This document shows positions 35,294 to 44,920 of a DNA stretch of 64,000 nucleotides, one piece after another (the first letter of the stretch is position 1; the number at the start of each line of letters is the position of its first letter). The stretch is taken from positions 227,987 through 291,986 of the forward strand of contig JAQTLU010000004.1 in the NCBI GenBank assembly GCA_028714735.1, read 5' to 3'. Under the pieces are notes generated by a model. It ran no database searches. It saw nothing but the letters and a program-made list of their open reading frames with translations, and was not told the origin of the DNA. This DNA comes from Gallionellaceae bacterium (lineage in GTDB: Bacteria; Pseudomonadota; Gammaproteobacteria; Burkholderiales; Thiobacillaceae). Both the position numbers and the translations under genes were made by a program.

Positions 35294-36003
35294 ATTCAAG
35301 CTTCTCGGCATAGGCAGGATCACCTCCCCATTGTATCGGTCGGCAATGGTTGGATAATCCCAGGGACGCCAGCGTTGAATGACCGTAGCCTGGCATGCTT
35401 TGTAGTACTGTAGCTTCTCGCCGACACGCAGGACGGTGCTCGTTGACTCCTTGCGCATTGACGCGAGAATCTCCACGGTCGTTCCTACTCTCCGGGCGAT
35501 CTTTTCCAAGCTGTCGCCATGCCTGATCACTTCGACGTAGATTCGCGTGTCATCGGAGTCGCGCACGGTTCCCGTGGCGAAATAGGCCATACGCGTAAAC
35601 AGATAGGCGATCCCGGCGCGAATATTCAGGACAGGCTGATCGATGGACTGCGTCTTTATGGCTTGCCATAACGCATCGGTCATAATGACCGAACTGCCTT
35701 CGGTACCACTTTTCAAGACGCCATGGCAGGATCGCCACTATTTCCGATCTGCATGACCCGCGAGTTCCAGGCCGGATTCTTCGGGCCACCGCTTTCAACC
35801 CACACCATGGCTTTCGCCAATTTCCAATCGACACCAGGGTAACCGGTCCGAAATGCGTCTTCTATGAAACGAGAGTTGTATTTTTCCTCAATGGAACAGA
35901 CCAAGTCGCCGATCTCATCGTGAATGACTTTGTCGTAAGCGTCCCAGGCACCGTTCCGGATACCGTCATCCACGGTATTTTTCCAATGCTGACTTAGCGA
36001 CAC
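35256..36003 (-). pseudogene. Lysozyme-like/LysM protein with two frameshifts
   Basis: Three reading frames joined in order give one coherent protein of about 249 residues. Frame 1 (GTG 36003 to about 35718) has a lysozyme-like segment, AMVWVESGG with possible catalytic Glu70, then MQIGNSGDPA. Frame 2 (about 35716-35330) continues with NIRAGIAYLFTRM and a LysM domain (VIRHGDSLEKIARRVGTT). Frame 3 (about 35325-35256) supplies GDPAYAEKLEYV and the stop. Each join needs one extra base: in TCTTG near 35715, and in the C4 (minus-strand G4) run at 35326-35329. No signal peptide. Either a decayed gene, or two base-calling errors in homopolymer-like spots. Confidence 0.75.
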
Positions 36004-36080
36004 GCTTCTTCCCTGTTGGTATGAACTGTAAGGCGCCCCCGATCGCGGCGACCGTATTCAATCGGCCGCCGCGATACGGG

Positions 36081-37025
36081 TCAGCCGGCCAGGTTTTCCA
36101 CCAGGTCGACCACGACGCGGGTACGGATGTCCAGGATGCCGATGTCGGTACCGACAAGGACCCGGATATAGCCATTGGGCAGCGGCGACAGGCGGGCCTC
36201 GAGATCCCTCGGCAGGGCGCGCCAGGTGTATCCGAACGGGTAGGCCTCGCCCTGGCGCAGTTTCGTGATCCGGCCGGCGGTGAGGCCGGGTTGATGGCCC
36301 TGCTGGTAGAAGTCGTGGATGGAGGCCATATCGTCCTCGCTGAAGGCCGCGTCTGCCTCATCACGCCGGTCGGGTGCCTGTACTTTCTGCACGGACGCCT
36401 GCAATTTGGTCTCGGTGGCCTGCACTTTCTGCACGGACGCCTGTATTTTGGTCTCGGCGGCCTGCACCTTGCGCTCGGGCGCTGGCGTCTTTCGTTCGGC
36501 GGCCTGCACCTTGTGCACGGGTGCTTGCGCCTCGCTGTACAGGTTTTCCACCAGGTCGACCACGATGCGGGTGCGGATGTCCAGGAGGCCGATGTCGTTA
36601 CCAACGAGGATCCGGCTATAGCCCTTGGGCAGGGATGACAGGCGGTTCTCGAGTTCGCTTGGCAAGGCGCGCCAGGTATATCCAAACGGATAGGGCCCGC
36701 CCCGGTTCAGCTTTGTGATCTTTCCGGGCGGGGTGACGGGCTGATGGCCCTGCTGGTAGAAATCGCGGATGTCAGCGATATCGCTATCGCTGAAGGCCGC
36801 GCCGCCTGCGCGATGTCGGTCACGCACCTGTACCTCGTCGCGCGCACTTGCCTTGCGGGCGGGTGCCTGTGCCTCTGCGGCAGGGGCTTGCGCTGCATTG
36901 GCGTGTGCCGGTGTCCCGCCGTCGCGGGCCGGCTCCACGCCCTGGCGTGGTGGGATTTGGCAGCCGGCCAGCGGAGCCAGGAGTGTGGCCAGCAGGCAGA
37001 TGGACAGTATGTTTGGTTTGGTCAT
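36081..37025 (-). CDS. Lipoprotein with duplicated domain and heptapeptide-repeat linker
   Basis: A 314-residue lipoprotein: the signal ends in the lipobox LAGC (Cys about residue 22). Two copies of a ~75-residue domain share FYQQGHQP, YPFGYTWRALP, and DIRTR.VVDLVENL; the pattern LP.GY.R.LVG.DI resembles the RcnB-type periplasmic domain, though I cannot assign it firmly. They are joined by seven near-perfect heptapeptides (residues 172-220), likely a coiled or extended linker. An AAGGA ribosome-binding site precedes the ATG. It lies 77 bases upstream of the LysM gene. Role unknown; envelope location is clear. Confidence 0.85.
   Translation of the reverse strand: MTKPNILSICLLATLLAPLAGCQIPPRQGVEPARDGGTPAHANAAQAPAAEAQAPARKASARDEVQVRDRHRAGGAAFSDSDIADIRDFYQQGHQPVTPPGKITKLNRGGPYPFGYTWRALPSELENRLSSLPKGYSRILVGNDIGLLDIRTRIVVDLVENLYSEAQAPVHKVQAAERKTPAPERKVQAAETKIQASVQKVQATETKLQASVQKVQAPDRRDEADAAFSEDDMASIHDFYQQGHQPGLTAGRITKLRQGEAYPFGYTWRALPRDLEARLSPLPNGYIRVLVGTDIGILDIRTRVVVDLVENLAG
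36366..36512 (-). repeat. Seven tandem 21-base units encoding heptapeptides
   Basis: Inside the lipoprotein gene, seven in-frame 21-base units encode KVQAAER, KTPAPER, KVQAAET, KIQASVQ, KVQATET, KLQASVQ, KVQAPDR. Units 3-4 and 5-6 are near copies of one another at the DNA level, so a 42-base block has been duplicated. Such arrays can gain or lose units by slippage without breaking the frame. Confidence 0.85.
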
Positions 37026-37175
37026 TGCAGATTCCTTGTACGGAAGAATGCTGGTTTTTACGGATGCCCCCAACCCGGCCGTCGTTGGTGCCGGCAAGGC
37101 GGTCGATGCAGAAGGCCGCCCGGTCGGATTCGCTGCGACGTTTTTTTCTTGGGAAACTGGAGGAACCTGGCAAAT

Positions 37176-37204
37176 ATAATAAAAACATATTTAAAGATAT
37201 ACAA
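37176..37204 (-). promoter_or_regulatory. Sigma-70-like promoter for the lipoprotein operon
   Basis: On the minus strand TTGTAT (37204-37199) is followed after exactly 17 bases by TATTAT (37181-37176). It stands in the most AT-rich stretch of the area and would give a leader of about 145 bases before the lipoprotein ATG at 37025. Confidence 0.6.
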
Positions 37205-37559
37205 ATAGTGAAATCGGCAAATATGCATGAAGGTGGAATTTGTTACCTGTCGGGCACAACGGTCATGCCCCGGTTTGCCTAGCCCACGACATAGGCGTCC
37301 AGCCTTCTTCCCGGTCGGGAACGGACGCTGTCGCTCCGGTACTGCGTTCAGGTGCGGATGCCGGTGCGTGTCAGGCTGATCGGGATACGTTCGGCGCCTG
37401 GGATCGGTTGCGTCGAAATGGCGACAGCCGGCGGGCACGCCAATTCTTCAAGCCATGCTCGGGGGGGGGGCTCGACGGCGTGGCTGGAGGCGTCCGAGAA
37501 ATTCGCGCCCGGTCCCCTGTACTAACGTTGGACGCGATGAACCCGGCCGACAGGCCGGT
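37205..37559. other. Gene-free stretch with a G10 tract
   Basis: I see no convincing gene here. Short open frames exist on both strands but have no recognisable content or ribosome-binding site. A run of ten G lies at 37461-37470. The remainder is unremarkable. Confidence 0.6.
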
Positions 37560-38666
37560 TCATCCTTCGGCGAAGAGGTCGCGGTAGCGGCTGGGCTGGC
37601 TGCGCAGGTACTGGCGCGGCGCCTTTACCTGCGCCCCTAGGTGCGCAGCGGCATGCCACGGCCAGCGTGGGTCGTAGAGGATGGCCCGGGCCAGGGCGAT
37701 CATGTCCGCATCTCCGGTGCCGACAATCGCTTCCGCCTGTTCGTATTCGGTGATCAGGCCGACGGCGATAACCGGAATGGACACCGCTTGTTTGACGGCG
37801 CGGGCCAGCGGCACCTGGTAACCGGGACCGACCGGGATTTGCTGGCGCGGGTCGAGCCCGCCACCGGACACGTGAATCGCCGCGCAGCCACGTATCTCCA
37901 GGGCCTGGGCAAAGACGAGGGTCTGCTGGATGTCCCAGCCGCCGGCAACCCAATCGGTGCCGGACACCCGCACCGTCACCGGCCGGTCGGCGGGAAGGGC
38001 CTGCCGGACCGCATCGAAGACTTCCAGCGGGAAGCGCATGCGGTTTTCCAGACTGCCACCGTATTCGTCCTCGCGTCGGTTGGAGACCGGCGAGAGAAAC
38101 TGGTGCAGCAGGTAACCATGGGCGGCATGGATCTGGACGGCGTCGATGCCGTTTCGCACGGCGCGTCGGGCGGCGGCGGCGAACGCGTCGCGAATCCGCG
38201 TCATGCCGGCCCGGTCCAGCGCTGCCGGCGGCGTATCGTCATCCGAAAACGGCAGGGCGGACGGCGCGACCGTTTGCCAGCCGTGCTCGTGACCGGGCGG
38301 GAGTTGCCGGCCTCCTTGCCATGGAACCTCGGTCGAGGCCTTGCGGCCTGCATGGGCAAGCTGGATGGCGATGGGGATGTCCGACCAGCGCCGTACGCTC
38401 TCAACTGTGTGCGACAGGGCCCGTTCAGTCTTGTCGTCCCAAAGACCGACGTCTGCGTAGGTGATGCGTCCGTCCGGTTCGACCGCCGTCGCCTCGATGG
38501 TCAGCACGGCCGCCCCGGACAGGGCGAGATGGCCCAGGTGGATGAGGTGCCAGTCGGTCATCTGGCCATCGACCGCCGAGTACTGGCACATCGGCGCGAT
38601 CACGATCCGGTTGGCCAGCTTGATGCCGCCGATCTCGATCGGCTCGAACAGCTTGGGTTTCGCCAT
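37560..38666 (-). CDS. Old Yellow Enzyme family NADH:flavin oxidoreductase (YqjM type)
   Basis: An FMN-dependent ene-reductase of 368 residues. Signature parts are LFEPIEIGGIKLANRIVIAPMCQYSA, in which the Cys tunes FMN as in YqjM, then HLGHLALSGAA, QLAHAGRKA, and IHAAHGYLLHQFLSP with the His-Ala-Ala-His substrate site. RVSGTDWVAGG and AILYDPRWPWHAA close the barrel. I start at ATG 38666, preceded by AGGAGG. It reduces activated C=C bonds; physiological substrate unknown. It looks monocistronic. Confidence 0.93.
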   Translation of the reverse strand: MAKPKLFEPIEIGGIKLANRIVIAPMCQYSAVDGQMTDWHLIHLGHLALSGAAVLTIEATAVEPDGRITYADVGLWDDKTERALSHTVESVRRWSDIPIAIQLAHAGRKASTEVPWQGGRQLPPGHEHGWQTVAPSALPFSDDDTPPAALDRAGMTRIRDAFAAAARRAVRNGIDAVQIHAAHGYLLHQFLSPVSNRREDEYGGSLENRMRFPLEVFDAVRQALPADRPVTVRVSGTDWVAGGWDIQQTLVFAQALEIRGCAAIHVSGGGLDPRQQIPVGPGYQVPLARAVKQAVSIPVIAVGLITEYEQAEAIVGTGDADMIALARAILYDPRWPWHAAAHLGAQVKAPRQYLRSQPSRYRDLFAEG

Positions 38667-38973
38667 GACGTTCCTCCTGTTGCCGGGTATCGAAGGTGAC
38701 AGCCGCTGCCGGCAGAATAAACGCCTGGACAATGGCTCTGGAAGGCTGCAATCAGCTTCGTCTAGCCACTGACAGCCCCCTTCCGAATCGGCTTTGACCG
38801 TGTAAATCGGATTGGGTGCGGTTCATGTCATGCCGGCCGTCGCTGGGCATGCAGAACCCGATTGGCCAACGTGTCGACGCAGGGAAAGCGGTCTGCCGCC
38901 ATCCGGCCGTTTGCCGCGGCAATCAAGGTGTAACCGTCATCGTCGTTAGGCCGCCTTCTGGAAGCCGCGATGT
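38667..38973. other. Gene-free stretch upstream of the oxidoreductase
   Basis: No gene or RNA is apparent. It must contain the oxidoreductase promoter (minus strand), but I cannot pick a convincing -35/-10 pair. An AGGAGG ribosome-binding site lies just before the ATG at 38666. Confidence 0.5.
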
Positions 38974-39801
38974 TTAATTGAGCAGTCTGCGAAACCTGTT
39001 CTTCAGGTGGAAGAAAATGTCGGGGCGGAAGATTTTTAACGCCAATTCGAGTGCCATCTTTGTGCGTTCTTCGTCTTGGTTGAAGGGTTCCACCCGGTAG
39101 GAATCGATCTCGGCTTCTTCGGTTTTGTAACTGTTGTTCAGATAATGAGCCAGGTATGGCGTATGGAGGGCGGCGCGGTATTCAGGCGCATGGTCTTTCC
39201 GGCATAGATAGAGTTTGTTCGAGCCAGAGGCGAACGGAACGATGTCAGACTTCGTTTCGTTCTGCCATAGCGAGTAGCCATACGTGACATCGGGCCAGTC
39301 CGAGCGGCAGTAATCGTCCAGCGCAATTACGCCGCCATCCGACAAGGTTTGTTCCGCCAGTTGCAAATCGTTTCGCACGATCGATCTCCAGTGTCCGCCA
39401 TCTATGGAAAAGAACCGTACCTGGCCGACTTGCCGAAGGATGTAGCCGGGGGTGACGTCTACGGACGATCCGGCAAAGACACGGACTTGTGACGTATCAA
39501 TCCGAAACCGGCCCAGATTTTTATCGAATTTTGCCTTGTCACCTTTTCCGGAAGCGTCCAGGTTTTTGCTTTGCTCGTCGAAGAGGTCGATGCAAAGTGC
39601 CAGCTCGTCATTCCGCAGGGCCATGCATAGGGGGATGAACGACTTGCCGTGATGGACGCCTATTTCCACACAGCTTCCGGCGATCTTGTTCTGGTGTTGA
39701 AACGCCAGGATAGAGCCGATGATTTCGGCGTCGACCCGTTGTAGCCAGCCACAGACCGTTTTCTTGTCGCGACGCAGATAGTTCCAAAGCATGTCGTTCA
39801 C
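38974..39801 (-). CDS. Class I SAM-dependent methyltransferase (Methyltransf_24 type)
   Basis: A 275-residue cytoplasmic methyltransferase-like protein. SCVEIGVHHGKSFIPLCMAL is the SAM-binding motif I, CIDLFDEQ motif II, and SIDGGHWRSIVRNDLQLAE followed by GGVIALDDY matches the Methyltransf_24 class often found in polysaccharide and cephalosporin-hydroxylase-like clusters. It is less GC-rich than the neighbours, with codons such as TTT, AAA and TTA more frequent. It lies 36 bases after the GH130-like gene. Acceptor unknown. Confidence 0.8.
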   Translation of the reverse strand: MNDMLWNYLRRDKKTVCGWLQRVDAEIIGSILAFQHQNKIAGSCVEIGVHHGKSFIPLCMALRNDELALCIDLFDEQSKNLDASGKGDKAKFDKNLGRFRIDTSQVRVFAGSSVDVTPGYILRQVGQVRFFSIDGGHWRSIVRNDLQLAEQTLSDGGVIALDDYCRSDWPDVTYGYSLWQNETKSDIVPFASGSNKLYLCRKDHAPEYRAALHTPYLAHYLNNSYKTEEAEIDSYRVEPFNQDEERTKMALELALKIFRPDIFFHLKNRFRRLLN

Positions 39802-39837
39802 GATAGATGCCTTATTGTGCTTTCCGGCGCGGTCCGG

Positions 39838-40875
39838 TCAGTAATCGTCGGCCACTAGCCAGTGCATCAATGCACTGACCGGGATGCGCATGACTTCCGC
39901 CGCGCGATCGGCAACGCCGTAGGAAATGTAGGCCATCCCTTCGCTCAATTGCAGGCCGCAGGCAAACTCGATGCCACGGCGCCGCAGGAAGAAGGGCTGG
40001 CTCGTCTCGATGTGGCGCAAGGATTGATCGAAAACGACCAGGTGGTGCAGATAATGAATGCGGTCATTGACCAGATAACGATCCGAATGGGCAATTCCCA
40101 GATAATGTTCGCCGAACTTGACCAGCGGCGTGCCGCCACGGAGCGGCCAGGCGGTGGTGCGGGTCGGTGAACCGGATACGAAGGTCAAGGCATGATCTTT
40201 CAGCTCCAACACGACGGGAGGGCTCAGTTGGTAGAGCAGCCTGATCGAATCGTCGCATTCGACAGGCGTCCAGTTTTTTTCCCATCCGCCAAAAGGTAAC
40301 GGTCCGTAATAATGCTCGGCTATCTTGTTCCCATCGAGGCGGAACAGCATCTGCTGCGCATTGCCGAAGCGGCCTTTCCTGACGCTCATCGCCGCCCCGA
40401 CACCCCATATCTCCCCGAGATGGTGGAATAAGCGGCAATCCTCCAGCCCGCCTTCCGCCGGCGATCCGCGTTGCCTGATCGGGGAATCGTCGAGAACCTC
40501 GCAGGATTGAATCTGAAGATCCTCGCTCAGGATGAAGACATGGTTGGAAGTCGAATGTGTGTCTTCCTCATACCGGTAATCCTGCTCGACATAATTGACC
40601 AGGTTGGACGAGCGGGCCAGACATAGGAAACGGCCATCCTCCAGCCGGACAATGGACGGATTGAACAGGGGGAAGCGACTGTCGGCCTTCAGTTGGCAAA
40701 GTGATGCCTGGGCGTTTTCGGCGAGTATGGGGATATTGAGCATGGCCAGATCGAAGACCCGCGCACGATCTTCCAGGTCCTTCGCCCAACTCATCAAGTA
40801 GCCTACACGCAGCGGAACCGACAGGGCGTGAACTAGGTAGCGCACCAGATCACGCGGCAGGTGCCGTATCTTCAC
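39838..40875 (-). CDS. GH130-like five-bladed propeller protein
   Basis: A 345-residue protein resembling glycoside phosphorylases of family GH130 and related glycosidase-like proteins. FNPSIVRLEDGRFLCLARSS is the first blade motif, GLEDCRLF is the region of the catalytic acid, EKNWTPVE binds phosphate in known members, and FACGLQLSEGMAYISYG is near the end. No signal peptide. It probably acts on a mannose-containing or related glycan, but could be a glycosyltransferase-associated member. It is upstream of the methyltransferase in a two-gene unit of lower GC, which hints at acquired DNA. Confidence 0.7.
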   Translation of the reverse strand: MKIRHLPRDLVRYLVHALSVPLRVGYLMSWAKDLEDRARVFDLAMLNIPILAENAQASLCQLKADSRFPLFNPSIVRLEDGRFLCLARSSNLVNYVEQDYRYEEDTHSTSNHVFILSEDLQIQSCEVLDDSPIRQRGSPAEGGLEDCRLFHHLGEIWGVGAAMSVRKGRFGNAQQMLFRLDGNKIAEHYYGPLPFGGWEKNWTPVECDDSIRLLYQLSPPVVLELKDHALTFVSGSPTRTTAWPLRGGTPLVKFGEHYLGIAHSDRYLVNDRIHYLHHLVVFDQSLRHIETSQPFFLRRRGIEFACGLQLSEGMAYISYGVADRAAEVMRIPVSALMHWLVADDY

Positions 40876-41054
40876 GAGGTTCTCCTCCCCTTGTGGTATT
40901 GCCGCCAGCGGGCGGATCGATGTTGCAATCGGTAACGGTAAACCAAAAGGGCGGCCGGTTAAGTCCGCACCGGATTACGGATGTTCATCGAGGGGGGTTC
41001 GATGCGGACTGATTGCGCGCAAACGCCATATGGTCTGGTTTGCCAATTCGAAAA

Positions 41055-43108
<2,054 letters not shown>

Positions 43109-43188
43109 TCAATGTGATCGGGAAGAATACACCGTTTCCGGCCAAGCAAGAAAAGCCTCCCGGTCGGCGGGTTATGTCGCCACGGTGT

Positions 43189-43232
43189 TTGCGCCGGGGC
43201 CGGATCGCGACTATAAATGACCAGTCAGTCAT
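43189..43232 (+). promoter_or_regulatory. Promoter and palindromic operator of the TetR-exporter operon
   Basis: TTGCGC (43189-43194) and TATAAA (43212-43217) are 17 bases apart. Directly overlapping the predicted start of transcription is ATGACCAGTCAGTCAT (43217-43232), a palindrome with 5-base arms ATGAC/GTCAT and a near-symmetric core. This is the form of a TetR operator, so the encoded regulator should repress its own operon. Confidence 0.6.
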
Positions 43233-43246
43233 ATATTGATCGGGTC

Positions 43247-43894
43247 ATGTCCGCCGTGCTTGCACAACCCAGATGGCAACGCCGTGCCGAGGCCCGCCCC
43301 CAGGAACTGCTGGAGGCGGCGCTGAGGGTGTTCGTGGAGAAGGGCTACGCCGCGACCCGACTGGAGGAAGTGGCCCGCCGGGCTGGGGTGGCCAAGGCGA
43401 CGCTCTATCTTTATTACGAGAACAAGCTGGAACTGTTCAAGGCCGTGGTCCGCCACGCCCTGGTCGCCGGTTTCGACGAGGTGGCGCAGGCGCAGGCGGT
43501 CGCGGCGCCGGACAGCCGGGCGCAACTGACCTTCCTGTTGCAGACCCTGGTGGAGCGGGTGGCGTGCTCGCCGCTGTCCGGGATTCCCAAGCTGGTCATG
43601 GCCGAGGCGGGCAACTTTCCCGAGGTCGCCCGGTTCTATCATGACGAAGTGATCCAGCGCGGCCGGGCGCTGGTCGTGGGGGTGCTGGAGCGCGGCATCG
43701 CGGCCGGCGAGTTCCGTTCGGTCGATATCGACTACGCCTGGCGGATCGTCATCGCGCCGGTCATGCTGGCGATCATCTGGAAACACTCATTTCAGGCCTT
43801 CGAGACAGAGGCCATGGATTTCAGGCAGCATCTGGAAACCCATCTCGACCTGCTGTTCAATGGCCTGCTGGCCGATAGCAACAAGAAGGAATAG
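43247..43894 (+). CDS. TetR family repressor of a YbhGFSR-like exporter (CecR-like position)
   Basis: A 215-residue TetR/AcrR regulator. The DNA-binding domain reads LLEAALRVFVEKGYAATRLEEVARRAGVAKATLYLYYENKLELFKAV in consecutive helices; the rest is a ligand-binding domain. I use ATG 43247 rather than 43217, because 43217 lies in the -10 and operator. It is the first gene of regulator, adaptor, double ATPase, permease, permease, the same order as E. coli cecR-ybhGFSR. The adaptor gene starts 3 bases after its stop. Confidence 0.88.
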   Translation: MSAVLAQPRWQRRAEARPQELLEAALRVFVEKGYAATRLEEVARRAGVAKATLYLYYENKLELFKAVVRHALVAGFDEVAQAQAVAAPDSRAQLTFLLQTLVERVACSPLSGIPKLVMAEAGNFPEVARFYHDEVIQRGRALVVGVLERGIAAGEFRSVDIDYAWRIVIAPVMLAIIWKHSFQAFETEAMDFRQHLETHLDLLFNGLLADSNKKE

Positions 43895-43897
43895 GCG

Positions 43898-44920
43898 ATG
43901 AACCGAAAGATACTGATCGTGCCCGTGGTCCTGGCAGCCGTGGTTGCCGCCGTCTGGTGGGTCAGGCGCGACCATGCGCCGGCGGCCGCTGAGCTGGTGG
44001 TGCATGGCAACGTCGACATCCGCCAGGTGGAACTGGCCTTCAATGCCAGCGGCCGGATCGATCAGGTCCTGGTCCAGGAAGGCGATCGGGTGAGCCAGGG
44101 CCAGGCCCTGGCCAGGCTGGATACCGCACGCCTGAAGCTGAGCCTGGCCCAGGCCGAGGCCCAGGCGAACGCCTTGCGCAGCCAGGTAATCAAGCTGAAG
44201 GCGGGCAACCGGCCCGAGGAGATCCGCCAGGCCGCGGCCCAGCGCGATGTCGCCCAGGTGGCGGTCGCCGATGCCGGGCAGGTCTACCAGCGGCAACAGG
44301 ATCTGGTGGCGCGCCACTTCGTCTCCCAGCAACAGGCCGACAGCGCAGAAAACAGCCTGAACTCGGCCCGGGAACGGCTGAAGGCGGCCGAGGCGAGCTA
44401 TCGCCTGGCGCAACTTGGCGCGCGCAAGGAAGACATTGCGGCGGCCGCGGCGAGCCTGGCGGCACAGGAAGCGGCGGTGGCCGGCCTCAGGCACGACATC
44501 GCGGAGGGCGAACTGCTGGCCCCGGACGGCGGCGTGATCGAGAATCGCATCCTGGAGCCGGGCGACATGGCCTCGCCGCAGAAGTCGGTCCTGACCCTGG
44601 CCCTGACCGACCCGATGTGGGTGCGCGTCTACCTGCCGGAGAACGTGCTGGGCCGGATCCCGGCTGGCGCCCGCGCCACGGTGACCACGGACAGCCACCC
44701 GGACAGGAAGTATGCCGCCTGGGTCGGCTATGTCTCGCCCGCCGCCGAATTCACCCCGAAGACGGTGGAGACCGCTGAGTTGCGCACCAGCCTGGTCTAC
44801 CAGGCCCGGGTCTTCGTCTGCAATGGCGCGGGCGAGTTGCGCCAGGGCATGCCGACCACGGTGACCATCGCGTTTGACCAGCCGGCCGGCCAGGGCGCTC
44901 CCTGCGGCGGTGGCAAGTAA
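43898..44920 (+). CDS. HlyD-type periplasmic adaptor (YbhG-like)
   Basis: A membrane-fusion protein of 340 residues. One N-terminal helix (about 4-23) anchors it. VVHGNVDIRQVELAFNASGRI and EGDRVSQGQALARLD start the lipoyl domain, a long helical hairpin (residues ~80-190) follows, then LLAPDGGVIENRILEPGDM. It connects the inner-membrane ABC exporter to an outer-membrane channel such as TolC. It overlaps the ATPase gene by one base. Confidence 0.9.
   Translation: MNRKILIVPVVLAAVVAAVWWVRRDHAPAAAELVVHGNVDIRQVELAFNASGRIDQVLVQEGDRVSQGQALARLDTARLKLSLAQAEAQANALRSQVIKLKAGNRPEEIRQAAAQRDVAQVAVADAGQVYQRQQDLVARHFVSQQQADSAENSLNSARERLKAAEASYRLAQLGARKEDIAAAAASLAAQEAAVAGLRHDIAEGELLAPDGGVIENRILEPGDMASPQKSVLTLALTDPMWVRVYLPENVLGRIPAGARATVTTDSHPDRKYAAWVGYVSPAAEFTPKTVETAELRTSLVYQARVFVCNGAGELRQGMPTTVTIAFDQPAGQGAPCGGGK

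Noticed and set aside
34781..35716. One 311-residue protein combining a LysM part and a secreted protein
   Set aside because: The join exists only because of the frameshift at the G run. The downstream half has its own ATG, signal peptide and overlap, and the upstream half continues better in another frame.
36366..36512. Possible CRISPR-like repeat array
   Set aside because: The units are directly adjacent without spacers and keep the reading frame of the lipoprotein, so they are a coding tandem repeat.
37240..37587. A 115-codon open frame on the plus strand in the gap before the oxidoreductase gene
   Set aside because: No recognisable motifs, no ribosome-binding site, and the composition follows the GC-rich background. 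It also crosses the G10 run.
40962..41010. Inverted repeat AGTCCGCA/TGCGGACT after thiC
   Set aside because: The loop is long (over 30 bases) and no T-run follows, so I do not call it a terminator.
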